Numbered from the stretch's first letter, positions 18,514 to 27,959 are shown. The stretch: DNA of 64,000 bases from Paracoccaceae bacterium (GCA_029248915.1 JAQWIK010000102.1:1-64000); one strand, 5' to 3'. A program made the numbers and translations. The notes: a model not told the origin generated them from the sequence alone.

Positions 18514-20403
18514 TTATTTTGCATATCCAAGAGACTGTAATGAAACTTTGATTTCGTCTAAAATTGTTGGATCGTCAATTGTTGCTGGCAACTTGAATTC
18601 CTGACTATCAGCAATTTTTACCATCGTGCCCCGTAAAATTTTTCCTGATCGCGTTTTTGGCAAGCGGGGAACTACTGCTGCTAATTTAAATGATGCTACG
18701 GGTCCAATTTGGTTACGTACCAATTTAATACACTCATTGACGATTTCTTGGTCGGGTCGGTTAACGCCCTTAGTTAAACATAAGAATCCCAAAGGAACTT
18801 GTCCTTTAAGTTGATCTGAAACTCCTATAACAGCGCATTCGGCTACATCTGCGTGATTAGATAAAGCTTCTTCCATTGCTCCTGTTGATAAACGATGACC
18901 TGCGACATTTATGACGTCATCTGTTCGAGCCATTATGTAAAGGTATCCATCATCGTCTATCAATCCAGCATCACCGGTTTCATAAAAGCCGGGAAATGTA
19001 GAAAGGTAAGACTTTTTAAATCGTTCTTCAGCGTTCCAAAGCGTTGGTAAACTTCCTGGTGGCAGTGGCAATTTGATAGCCACTGCTCCTAATTGACCAT
19101 TGGGTAATTCATTTCCATTATTATCTAAAATTTTTACATCGTACCCTGGCATTGGCACTGATGGACTTCCCACCTTAATTGGCAGGGCTTCAATGCCCGT
19201 TGGGTTGCCAACGATTGTCCATCCTGTTTCGGTCTGCCACCAATGGTCAATAACTGGTACACCCAACAAGTTTTGAGCCCAATTTATCGTATCAGGGTCC
19301 GCGCGCTCTCCTGCAAGAAATAGTGCCTGCAAACAGCTTAAATCATACTGCGATTTAAACTTACCCTCGGGATCTTCCCGTTTTATTGCTCGGAATGCTG
19401 TTGGAGCAGTAAAAAATGCTTTCACTTTATGTTCGCTTATTACCCGCCAAAATGTTCCTGCATCTGGAGTGCCGACAGGCTTACCTTCAAATAATACAGT
19501 AGTATTTCCGTGAATTAAGGGTGCGTAGCAAATGTAACTATGGCCAACCACCCAGCCAACATCAGAAGCAGCCCAGAAAACGTCCCCCGGGTCAACATTG
19601 TATATATTCTTCATGCTCCAATGCAGTGCCACTAGGTGTCCAGCGGTTGGTCTAACGACTCCTTTTGGTGCCCCAGTTGTTCCAGATGTATACAAAATAT
19701 ATGCGGGGTGATTTCCCTCAACCATAACACAACTAGCGGGTTCTACATTTAATTGGAACTCATCCCAGTCAAAATCCCTATTTTGTATTAAACTTGCTAC
19801 AGCTTCCGGCCGCTGCAATATCACAACACTTTCGGGCTTGTGCTTGGAAAGCTCAATCGCAACATCTATTAATGGCTTATACTCAATAATTCTTCCTGGC
19901 TCGATACCGCATGATGCGGCCAAAATAGTCTTTGGTTTAGCATCATCAATTCTTACAGCAAGTTCGTTGGAAGCAAAGCCACCAAATACAACAGAATGAA
20001 TTGCTCCAATTCGTGCGCATGCTAACATGGCAACAAGGGCCTCTGGAAACATCGGCATATAGATGATTACTCTGTCCCCTTTTGTAATTCCTTTGTTGAT
20101 GAGAGCGCCCGCTAAAACACTCGTTTTTTCTAGTAGTTGCGCATAAGTAATATGCTGTTTCTTTTCCGTGATAGGGCTATCATAAATAATAGCAGTTTGA
20201 TCACCCCGACCATTCTCGACATGCCTATCTACTGCGTTGAAGCAAGTATTTACATAACTATCAGTATACCATTCAAATATAGGTGCATTGCTATCATTTA
20301 GAGCAAATGTTGGTTTTTGCGCCCAATCTATATTTTCGGCTGCTTCCATCCAAAAACTCTCTGGGTCTACTTGCCAGCTTTTATAAATTGAATGATAGTC
20401 CAT
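18514..20403 (-). CDS. prpE: Propionyl-CoA synthetase (acyl-CoA synthetase, ACS type)
   Basis: YILYTSGTTGAPKGVVRPTAGH; FWAASDVGWVVGHSYICYAPL; DHWWQTETGWTI; TRSGKILRGTM. Confidence 0.9.
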   Translation of the reverse strand: MDYHSIYKSWQVDPESFWMEAAENIDWAQKPTFALNDSNAPIFEWYTDSYVNTCFNAVDRHVENGRGDQTAIIYDSPITEKKQHITYAQLLEKTSVLAGALINKGITKGDRVIIYMPMFPEALVAMLACARIGAIHSVVFGGFASNELAVRIDDAKPKTILAASCGIEPGRIIEYKPLIDVAIELSKHKPESVVILQRPEAVASLIQNRDFDWDEFQLNVEPASCVMVEGNHPAYILYTSGTTGAPKGVVRPTAGHLVALHWSMKNIYNVDPGDVFWAASDVGWVVGHSYICYAPLIHGNTTVLFEGKPVGTPDAGTFWRVISEHKVKAFFTAPTAFRAIKREDPEGKFKSQYDLSCLQALFLAGERADPDTINWAQNLLGVPVIDHWWQTETGWTIVGNPTGIEALPIKVGSPSVPMPGYDVKILDNNGNELPNGQLGAVAIKLPLPPGSLPTLWNAEERFKKSYLSTFPGFYETGDAGLIDDDGYLYIMARTDDVINVAGHRLSTGAMEEALSNHADVAECAVIGVSDQLKGQVPLGFLCLTKGVNRPDQEIVNECIKLVRNQIGPVASFKLAAVVPRLPKTRSGKILRGTMVKIADSQEFKLPATIDDPTILDEIKVSLQSLGYAK

Positions 20404-20551
20404 TTGTTTTCTCCGTCAGCGATATCATTGTTAAAGCGTGAAATTTAACCTAGAGCAAGACACCAATTTTTGATGAAGTCTCTAACTTTTCTGGACAATT
20501 TTCTTAAAGCAAGTGTAATTTCACTTTAGAGCAGAATAAGAAGCCTAATTT

Positions 20552-20830
20552 ATGGATAAAGAAATAGCAGAAACAAGGGCACTTGAAGTATTAACTTGGG
20601 TGTTATCTGAGGACGACTTGATACAGGTGTTTATGGGTGCGACTGGTGCATCTCAAAATGATTTGCGTTCGAATACTTTAAGTCATGAATTCCTTATTTC
20701 GATATTAGACTTTGTTTTGATGGATGATAATTGGGTTCTTTCTTGCAGTAAATTTCTGAGTATAGACCCTTCTCAAATAGGCATAATAAGATCATCACTA
20801 GATGGTGGTCGAGAGGTTAGTTGGACGTGA
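20552..20830 (+). CDS. DUF3572-like small protein
   Basis: ALEVLTWVLSEDDLIQVFMGATGASQNDLRS...FLISILDFVLMDD; translationally overlaps following HAD gene. Confidence 0.7.
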   Translation: MDKEIAETRALEVLTWVLSEDDLIQVFMGATGASQNDLRSNTLSHEFLISILDFVLMDDNWVLSCSKFLSIDPSQIGIIRSSLDGGREVSWT

Positions 20831-21540
20831 TCAAGGAATTTTCAGAAATAAAAGGTCTTTTGTTTGATAAAGACGGCACTTTATTTGATTTTGATAGAAC
20901 TTGGAATTCTTGGACATCAAGAGTATTGGCTGAAATTTCTGAACAATCTAATGTGAGCATCAGTGAATTAGCCAAGTCTATAGATTTCAATCTACTTACG
21001 GGAAAACTTTTACCTCAGAGCATCGTAATAGCTGGAACGCATAGGCAAGTGACAGCTGCCATCCATAGCAAGGTGCCAACTTGGGATTTTGATTATCTCG
21101 AAAGTTACCTAATGGAAATTGTCATTGAAACTCCTCAGTACGAAGTAGTTCCCTTACGAGAGTATTTTCAGAAACTCAAATTAAAGGGATTTTCACTTGG
21201 TGTAATGACAAATGATGCTGAAAAAGGAGCAAAGGCTCATTTATCAGCAGCAGGTATATTTGATATATTAGACTTTGTAGCAGGTAGTGATACTGGCTAT
21301 GGCTCCAAACCGGCCCCCGAACCTTTGCTAGCTTTTGCAGAAAAAACATATTTAAAACCAAATGAAATAGCGATGGTTGGAGATAGTTTACATGATTTAG
21401 AAGCTGCAAATGCAGCTGGGATGGTGAGAGTTGCCGTTTTGACAGGAATGGCTACTGAAAAACAACTTAAAAAATATGCTGACATAGTATTACCCTCAAT
21501 AGCTGATCTTCCTGATATATTATCAAAAAATTCTGTTTGA
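20821..21540 (+). CDS. HAD family hydrolase (phosphoglycolate phosphatase-like)
   Basis: GLLFDKDGTLFDFDRTW; GVMTNDAEKGAKAHL; KPAPEPLL; MVGDSLHDLEAANAAGM. Confidence 0.88.
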   Translation: MDVIKEFSEIKGLLFDKDGTLFDFDRTWNSWTSRVLAEISEQSNVSISELAKSIDFNLLTGKLLPQSIVIAGTHRQVTAAIHSKVPTWDFDYLESYLMEIVIETPQYEVVPLREYFQKLKLKGFSLGVMTNDAEKGAKAHLSAAGIFDILDFVAGSDTGYGSKPAPEPLLAFAEKTYLKPNEIAMVGDSLHDLEAANAAGMVRVAVLTGMATEKQLKKYADIVLPSIADLPDILSKNSV

Positions 21541-21616
21541 TTGCGACGTTAAAAGTCGGGAAAAGGCGGGATATAATTTTATTTAAAGTGCTTCCATTCT
21601 TTTAGGAGGTCAGTGG

Positions 21617-23176
21617 ATGAGTAAACAGGCTCATAAGCGTAGAAGGGAAGGCGGCAGAGCTGGTAACGCTTCAAGGCGTGGCTCAGCTTCCATAGAACAA
21701 ATGCCATGGCATTTGCCAATTAACAGTGATGCCCCGACAGAGCCATTAAATGATGATGGTATTATGGCAATTCACGAAGGTGCGATGCGTATTTTGGAGG
21801 AAATTGGTGTAGAATTCCTCAATGAAAAGGCACTGACAATATTGAAAAAGGCAGGATGCAAAATTAATGAACAAAATGTTCGTATGGACCGACACTTTGT
21901 AATGGAAATGATAGCGAAAGCTCCACCGACGTTTGATATTACTCCCCGTAACGTAAAGAGAAAGATCACTGTAGGTGGCCCCTATATTTTATTTGGTAAT
22001 GTATCTTCTCCACCTGCCTACTGGGATATGGAAATTAATAAAAAAATACCTGGTTCGCGTGAAATGTTTACTAACTTTTGTAAGTTGAGCCAATATTTCA
22101 ATTGTATTCATTTTCTTGGTGGCTACCCGGTAGAACCTGTCGATTTGCACCCAAGTACACGTCATTTAGATGCCGTCTTTGATAAGTTGATTTTATCGGA
22201 CAAGGTGGCTCATGCCTATAGTTTGGGCAAAGAGCGGGTCGAAGATGTGATGGAAATGGTCCGCATTGCAGGTAATCTGACCCATGATGAATTTGAGGCA
22301 AGCCCTAAAATGTTCACGAACATAAATTCTACATCTCCTCTTAAACATGATGAGCCTATGTTAGATGGCTGGATGAGACTAGCTGAAAAAAACCAGGCTC
22401 TAATTGTAACGCCTTTTACTTTAGCAGGGGCCATGGCTCCTGTGACAATGGCTGGGGCAGTTGCGCAATCGATAGCAGAAGCCTTATGTGTGGTTGCTTT
22501 GGCTCAATATATTCGACCTGGGGCAGCATGTGTGATTGGAACTTTTACCTCAAATGTTGATATGAAATCTGGCGCGCCTGCTTTTGGAACTCCAGAATAT
22601 ATGCGGGCCACTCAAATGACGGGTCAACTTGCTAGATATTATGGCTTGCCGATGCGATCGTCGGGCGTCTGTGCTGCTAATATTCCAGATGGTCAATCAA
22701 TTTGGGAAACATCTAATAGCTTGTGGGCCGCGGTGCAGTCGGGCACTAATTTGGTTTATCATGCTGCAGGTTGGTTAGAGGGTGGACTAATTGCTAGTCC
22801 AGAAAAATTTATAATGGATTGTGAAATTATACAACAAATTCAACGGTATTTTGACCCCATGCTCACAGCAACAAAAACAGAAGATATAGCGGTTGATGCT
22901 ATCAAAGAGGTTGGAAACGATGGGCACTTTTTTGGTATTCAACACACTCAAGATCGTTATTCAGAAGCTTTTTATCAGCCATTTCTTTCTGATTGGCGAA
23001 ATTTTGAGGCCTGGGAGGCAGCTGGAGGTATCTGGACCGCGGAGCGCGCGCACAAAAAATATAAAATGATTTTAAACGAATTTGAGGCACCACATTTAGA
23101 TCAAGGCATCAAAGAAGAGTTAGAAAGTTTTATTGCACGTAGAAAATCTGAGGGCGGAGCACCGACCGATTATTGA
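21617..23176 (+). CDS. Trimethylamine methyltransferase (MttB) superfamily protein, non-pyrrolysine type
   Basis: GAMRILEEIGVEFLNEKALTILKKAGCKIN; continuous 519-aa frame with no internal TAG; RBS AGGAGGT upstream. Confidence 0.88.
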   Translation: MSKQAHKRRREGGRAGNASRRGSASIEQMPWHLPINSDAPTEPLNDDGIMAIHEGAMRILEEIGVEFLNEKALTILKKAGCKINEQNVRMDRHFVMEMIAKAPPTFDITPRNVKRKITVGGPYILFGNVSSPPAYWDMEINKKIPGSREMFTNFCKLSQYFNCIHFLGGYPVEPVDLHPSTRHLDAVFDKLILSDKVAHAYSLGKERVEDVMEMVRIAGNLTHDEFEASPKMFTNINSTSPLKHDEPMLDGWMRLAEKNQALIVTPFTLAGAMAPVTMAGAVAQSIAEALCVVALAQYIRPGAACVIGTFTSNVDMKSGAPAFGTPEYMRATQMTGQLARYYGLPMRSSGVCAANIPDGQSIWETSNSLWAAVQSGTNLVYHAAGWLEGGLIASPEKFIMDCEIIQQIQRYFDPMLTATKTEDIAVDAIKEVGNDGHFFGIQHTQDRYSEAFYQPFLSDWRNFEAWEAAGGIWTAERAHKKYKMILNEFEAPHLDQGIKEELESFIARRKSEGGAPTDY

Positions 23177-23197
23177 ATTATTGAAAAACTCATAATT

Positions 23198-24061
23198 TTA
23201 AACTTTCTTTAATTTGTACAAATTAAAAAGATTGAAAAAAGATAAAGCGCTGATAACTATGCATCCGCCAAGAATAGCATATTGGCCTGGGTATTCACCC
23301 AAAACGAACCAAACTAAAATTGGGGCCAACACAGATTCTAACAAAACGAGTAACGAAACTTCTGAGGAACTGATGAAACGTGGTCCTAGTGTAAGTAAGC
23401 ATGAGGAAGCCCCGATGATAGTTCCATGCATCAAAATTAGGTTCCAATCTTTTGCCTGAACTTCGAATGGTGAAATAAAGAAAGATAAAACTAACGCACC
23501 TCCAATGTATCCAAATGGAATCGCAGGGATCATAGAAATTGTTCGTGCTGCACGGACGGCTGTCAACGCCGCTGCGAAAGCAACTGAAACATAGACCGCC
23601 CAAATGTCACCTTTCCATGATGCAATTTGAATTGTTGTAGAACCGTAAGTGATGAAACATAATCCAATTGCTACTAACGCCATTGTAAGGACCATTAAAA
23701 TTTTTATTGGCTCAGCTAAAAAGATGCGGCTAAAAAGAGTGGCAAAAACTGGCATAGAGGCTAATATAAAGACGACATTTGCTACGCTGGTATTTGTAAC
23801 CGCTAAAACAAATGCGGGAGCTGTGCTTGCTATTAAAACTGCATAGATTGAGCTGGGGATTCCAGCTTTAAAAACATCTCTAAAACCTTGTACTCCATAG
23901 AGAAACACGACAATAAAAAGTGCGAAAATACCAGAAATTAAGCTTCGCCAAAATGCTGTCACCATTGGCTCAGCAGAAATTAACCTGACAAATAAAGAGT
24001 CAGGTACAACGAGTAACACGCCACATGTAGTTATTAATAGACCTTTAAGTTGCCCGTTCAA
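23198..24061 (-). CDS. DMT/EamA family transporter
   Basis: Repeated EamA halves; SAEPMVTAFWRSLISGIFALFIV; SSEVSLLVLLESVLAPILVWFVLGEYPGQYAILGGCIVISAL. Confidence 0.88.
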   Translation of the reverse strand: MNGQLKGLLITTCGVLLVVPDSLFVRLISAEPMVTAFWRSLISGIFALFIVVFLYGVQGFRDVFKAGIPSSIYAVLIASTAPAFVLAVTNTSVANVVFILASMPVFATLFSRIFLAEPIKILMVLTMALVAIGLCFITYGSTTIQIASWKGDIWAVYVSVAFAAALTAVRAARTISMIPAIPFGYIGGALVLSFFISPFEVQAKDWNLILMHGTIIGASSCLLTLGPRFISSSEVSLLVLLESVLAPILVWFVLGEYPGQYAILGGCIVISALSFFNLFNLYKLKKV

Positions 24062-24122
24062 TTAATATTCCCATTAAAGCTGGTAAAATTTGAGAAATTT
24101 AATATTCAATAAGTTGTTTAAA

Positions 24123-24383
24123 TTATATTTTTGACCAGGGAAAAGGTTTATAGTCACTGGCTGATAACATAAATTGTATTGCTTGACCAAACCAGTTCTT
24201 AAGATTAGATGCCAGATTTGCGATAAATGGGTTCTTTTCTTTTGTGGTGAGGAGCCAAAAAAATTGAATAAAAGCTAAAAAACTAATCACGGTCAGTCCC
24301 AAGTTTAATAGCAACCCAAATACCAACATTTGTAAGCCGCGAATTAAAATAATTTTTCTATTTTGAGCGCTAGAATTTTCCAT
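24123..24383 (-). CDS. DUF4389-like small membrane protein
   Basis: 86 aa, two hydrophobic segments, C-terminal LSASDYKPFPWS typical of DUF4389 ends. Confidence 0.6.
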   Translation of the reverse strand: MENSSAQNRKIILIRGLQMLVFGLLLNLGLTVISFLAFIQFFWLLTTKEKNPFIANLASNLKNWFGQAIQFMLSASDYKPFPWSKI

Positions 24384-24478
24384 CTAAGTCTCTCCTAATA
24401 GTTAGTGGTTGTTATATATTAAGCGATAAATTTGAAAAAATTATTATTCGTACTATATTTTTTTCATCGGAGAGTAAA

Positions 24479-24583
24479 ATGCGTAGAGTAAAAGATATTG
24501 AGTGTGATAAGTGTGGGCAAGAGTTCAGTGCCAGTGAACATACGCAATGCCCAAAATGTTTAAAGCTCGAAGAAAAGAAATAA
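24479..24583 (+). CDS. 34-aa zinc-ribbon microprotein (not in supplied ORF track)
   Basis: MRRVKDIECDKCGQEFSASEHTQCPKCLKLEEKK*; two CxxC knuckles; GGAGAG Shine-Dalgarno just upstream of ATG. Confidence 0.65.
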   Translation: MRRVKDIECDKCGQEFSASEHTQCPKCLKLEEKK

Positions 24584-24630
24584 CAGCTTTTAGTTCCGAA
24601 TTTTTAGTTCAAGGCACAAATAAATTTAAA

Positions 24631-24652
24631 TGGGCCCGTTTAAACAGACCCA
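24631..24652 (-). terminator. Hairpin terminator overlapping the DUF1127 stop codon
   Basis: Minus strand TGGGTCTGTTTAAACGGGCCCA (G:U tolerant stem) followed by TTTAAATTTATTT. Confidence 0.5.
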
Positions 24653-24873
24653 GCTAAATTAGGATTGATAAGTACGCTAATCATGTCCCGCGTAGACATT
24701 CTATTTTCGGCGTTGTCTAAATCTGCGCGAACACTGTTAACAATTTCACTTACAAAACTTGCCCTGGATAATCCTATGTCGTTTAGTTGACTGTCTGAAA
24801 GTGTTCTTAAAGCATCATTGGCTGCACTTGCTGTTCGGCTTAGAACCATAGCTTTATATATTTTTTTAAGCAT
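24640..24873 (-). CDS. DUF1127 family small protein
   Basis: LSRTASAANDALRTLSDSQLNDIGLSRASFVSEI: DUF1127 'L..L.D..L.DIGL.R' signature. Confidence 0.85.
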   Translation of the reverse strand: MLKKIYKAMVLSRTASAANDALRTLSDSQLNDIGLSRASFVSEIVNSVRADLDNAENRMSTRDMISVLINPNLAGSV

Positions 24874-24900
24874 ATCTTTCTCCTGTTTTGATATGCTTAA
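24866..24900 (-). promoter_or_regulatory. Translation-initiation hairpin over the DUF1127 start codon
   Basis: Minus strand TTAAGCATATC-AAAACAGGAGAAA-GATATGCTTAA: perfect 11-bp stem, RBS (AGGAGA) in loop, ATG in 3' arm. Confidence 0.65.
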
Positions 24901-25084
24901 GTACTTAGTTTATTTTTTTTTTTTTACTTCAGATAAATCAGTATTGCCGCTATGCGCGAAATACATACCTAACTGACTAAATTCATAGACGCTACTTATA
25001 AGAAATATTAGTATAATTGAAAACAGTCCTGGCGAAGTTGTGATGACCAGATACTTGTCTTTTATAAAGGATAATTAAGAAATT

Positions 25085-25159
25085 TGGTAGCCCGTACGAG
25101 AATCGAACTCGTCTTTCCAGGTTGAAAACCTGGCGTCCTAACCGATAGACGAACGGGCC
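25085..25159 (-). tRNA. tRNA-Glu(TTC), CCA encoded
   Basis: Minus strand GGCCCGTTCGTCTATCGGTTAGGACGCCAGGTTTTCAACCTGGAAAGACGAGTTCGATTCTCGTACGGGCTACCA; cloverleaf arms pair, anticodon TTC. Confidence 0.95.
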
Positions 25160-25244
25160 ACACGTTTTGATCGGGTTTTATGCAATGAACTAAAAAGGCG
25201 CAAGTCAAAAAAAATAAAATTTTAAAAATTTTTGTTCTTAAGTA

Positions 25245-26987
25245 TCAAACATTAGAAAACTGCGCATCTTCTAGGCGCAATTGAACACTTTTTCGACCGC
25301 GCCAGTAGTTTATATCAAGTTTTCCACAAAGGTGTATTGAGTTCCCACCATGGTTCTCAAGAGTGCTTCCAATCTCATTATCAAATGCATTGAAGCAAAT
25401 CGCATCTAACGATCCAGTATCATCGCTAAACTTAAGTCGCAAATGGGAAGTTCCTATTCTTTTTAAAAAAGTAATTTGCATGTTTGCAAAAACAAATGTT
25501 GGTGCTTTAGCGCCTGGGCCATATGGTCCTGCAGAATTTAATAGTTCAACAAGCTCCAATGTTGCTGCGCTGGGTAATAGTAAAGTATCTATATTTACTT
25601 TCGGTGAGCTGTCTATTGTTGTACTCTGTTGCTCTATGATTTCAGTGAGGCGAGACATCGCTTTTTCTAAGTTTTCTTTGGCCAAGCTGAGCCCTACGGC
25701 CATTTTGTGCCCACCCCCAGTAAGTAATAATCCTTCGCCCATCAATTTTTGAATGGCAAAGCCCAGGTCCACCCCAGAAATGGATCTGCCAGAACCCTTT
25801 CCGATTACTCCATCAAATCCAATAACCACAGAGGGTAGATTGGTTGCTTCTTTCAAGCGTGAAGCGACTATTCCTACAACGCCAGGGTGCCAAGAGTCTC
25901 CTGCAGCCCACGCAAGTGAGCCGACAGTTTTTCGATTAATTGCCTGTTCCAGTGCGGCTTCTTTGATTTGATTTTCAAGATTGCGACGTTCAAAATTCAG
26001 TTGATCCAAGCGTTCGGCCATTGCTTTGGCGGCCTCAAGATCTTGTGAAATCAGTAATTGAGCGCCCAAGTCTGGTTTTCCTATTCTTCCTCCGGCGTTT
26101 ATGCGAGGCCCCAATAAAAATCCAAGATGGTAAGCGGAAAGCTCTTGATCAATCTTTATCTGGTCTGACAAAGCTGCAAGCCCTATCCTTTTTCTGCGTG
26201 TTAAAATTTTTAAACCTTGTCTTACGAAAGCTCTATTTACCCCGATTAAGGGAGCAACATCAGCGACAGTAGCAAGTGCAACCAAATCTAACATTTCTAA
26301 TAAATCAGGCGATTTTTCCTCATTTACTCTTTGAAGGCGGCGCGTTTCTACCAAGCATAGAAAAACAACTGCAGCAGCACATAAATGGCTTAAATTGCCT
26401 AATTCATCTTGCCTATTTGGATTCACAACAGCATGACATTTAGGCAATGTTTCACTTGCTAAATGATGATCCAAGACCACTAAATCGGAAGTCTGTATGG
26501 TTTCGATTGCCTCATGGCTTAGAGTTCCACAATCAACACAGATAATCAGTGAGTTCGCGCTTTCTAAAAGTTGTAACGCCTTTATATTAGGCCCAAAACC
26601 TTCTTTAATCCTATCAGGTACATAAAGGGTACATTCAACATTAAAAAATCGAAACCAATCTATCAAAAGTGCTGCTGAGCATCCGCCGTCCACATCATAA
26701 TCTGCAAATATCGCAACTTTTTCACCAGTTTTTGCCGCAATCAAAATTCTCTCTGCAGCTTTCGTCATATCTTTTAATTTAGCCGGTTCTGGCATTAACT
26801 CTCGTAGGGTTGGTTCGAGATATTTTTCTAAAGAGTTTGCACTTACATTTAAGCGGCTTAGAACAGCGCATAGCGCAATGGGTAAACCCGTTTCTTGAAA
26901 AAGTTTTTCCTGATTTCTTTCTTGCTCAGCACTAGGACCAATCCATTGCTTTCCTAAGATAGATTTTTCTATACCAAGATAGCTCAA
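25245..26987 (-). CDS. recJ: Single-stranded-DNA-specific exonuclease RecJ
   Basis: VAIFADYDVDGGCSAALL; DLVVLDHHLA; GPRINAGGRIG; LTGGGHKMAVG. Confidence 0.95.
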   Translation of the reverse strand: MSYLGIEKSILGKQWIGPSAEQERNQEKLFQETGLPIALCAVLSRLNVSANSLEKYLEPTLRELMPEPAKLKDMTKAAERILIAAKTGEKVAIFADYDVDGGCSAALLIDWFRFFNVECTLYVPDRIKEGFGPNIKALQLLESANSLIICVDCGTLSHEAIETIQTSDLVVLDHHLASETLPKCHAVVNPNRQDELGNLSHLCAAAVVFLCLVETRRLQRVNEEKSPDLLEMLDLVALATVADVAPLIGVNRAFVRQGLKILTRRKRIGLAALSDQIKIDQELSAYHLGFLLGPRINAGGRIGKPDLGAQLLISQDLEAAKAMAERLDQLNFERRNLENQIKEAALEQAINRKTVGSLAWAAGDSWHPGVVGIVASRLKEATNLPSVVIGFDGVIGKGSGRSISGVDLGFAIQKLMGEGLLLTGGGHKMAVGLSLAKENLEKAMSRLTEIIEQQSTTIDSSPKVNIDTLLLPSAATLELVELLNSAGPYGPGAKAPTFVFANMQITFLKRIGTSHLRLKFSDDTGSLDAICFNAFDNEIGSTLENHGGNSIHLCGKLDINYWRGRKSVQLRLEDAQFSNV

Positions 26988-26993
26988 GTCAAT

Positions 26994-27959
26994 TTATTTC
27001 GTTGGATTTCTGTAAATCATTCGACGTATTGATCCTGTTTTTGAACGCATAAGAATAGTTTCCGTGGTGATGAAGCCCACTTCTCTTTTTATCGCAGGAA
27101 GCAAAGAGCCTCCTGTGACTCCGGTTGCTGCGAAAATAACATCCTGCGTAACCATTTCATCCTTAGAGTAAATGCGGTCAAAATTGGTTATTCCTACTTT
27201 GATGGCTCGAGCTTTTTCGTCTTCGTTGCGAAAGATAAGCCGCCCGTAGATTTGTCCACCCATGCATTTCAAAGCAGCGGCAGCAAGTACTCCTTCCGGT
27301 GCCCCACCAATTCCCATGTACATATCAATTCCAGTTGTATTGGGTTCTGCGCAATGCATAACCCCAGCCACGTCGCCATCGGTAATAAGGCGAATAGCAG
27401 CTCCTGTAGAACGTACGTCTTCAATAATCGTTTGATGGCGTGGCCTATCCAATACGCATACTGTTATGTCTTTTGAATTACATTTTTTGGCTTTAGCCAA
27501 TGAGAGAATACGTTCTCGCGGGGACATATCTAAAGTAACTACATCAGTTTTATACCCTGGCCCAATTGCAAGTTTTTCCATGTAAACATCGGGCGCATGT
27601 AGCATTGATCCGCGGGGTCCCATAGCAATAACGGTTAATGCGTTGGGCATATCTTTTGCTGTTAGGGTTGTGCCTTCAAGCGGGTCAAGGGCTATATCTA
27701 CCCCGGGACCATTTCCAGTTCCTACTTCCTCACCAATGTAAAGCATGGGCGCTTCATCCCTTTCTCCCTCGCCAATGACAACAAAACCGGAAATATCTAA
27801 TTTATTTAATTGATCGCGCATTGCATTTACTGCTGCTTGATCTGCTGCTTTTTCGTCACCTCGCCCGATTAAGTCCGCAGACGCAATCGCGGCCGCTTCA
27901 GAAACCCGAGCCAAACCCAATGACAACATACGATCATTAAAATCTATTTTATCACTCAT
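26994..27959 (-). CDS. glpX: Fructose-1,6-bisphosphatase class II
   Basis: GEGERDEAPMLYIGEEVGTGNGPGVDIALDPLEGTTLTAKDMPNAL. Confidence 0.96.
   Translation of the reverse strand: MSDKIDFNDRMLSLGLARVSEAAAIASADLIGRGDEKAADQAAVNAMRDQLNKLDISGFVVIGEGERDEAPMLYIGEEVGTGNGPGVDIALDPLEGTTLTAKDMPNALTVIAMGPRGSMLHAPDVYMEKLAIGPGYKTDVVTLDMSPRERILSLAKAKKCNSKDITVCVLDRPRHQTIIEDVRSTGAAIRLITDGDVAGVMHCAEPNTTGIDMYMGIGGAPEGVLAAAALKCMGGQIYGRLIFRNEDEKARAIKVGITNFDRIYSKDEMVTQDVIFAATGVTGGSLLPAIKREVGFITTETILMRSKTGSIRRMIYRNPTK

Noticed and set aside
24912-24925. Long homopolymer T run near DUF1127 gene
   Set aside because: Single A/T homopolymer in low-GC intergenic DNA; could be simple sequence or part of a terminator, not interpretable alone.
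25085-25159. tRNA-Glu as an integration site for a mobile element
   Set aside because: No integrase, no direct repeat of the tRNA 3' end, and ordinary flanking genes; xerC at 32.4 kb is the chromosomal dimer-resolution recombinase.
25363-26272. Plus-strand ORFs within recJ region
   Set aside because: Opposite strand of strongly supported recJ.
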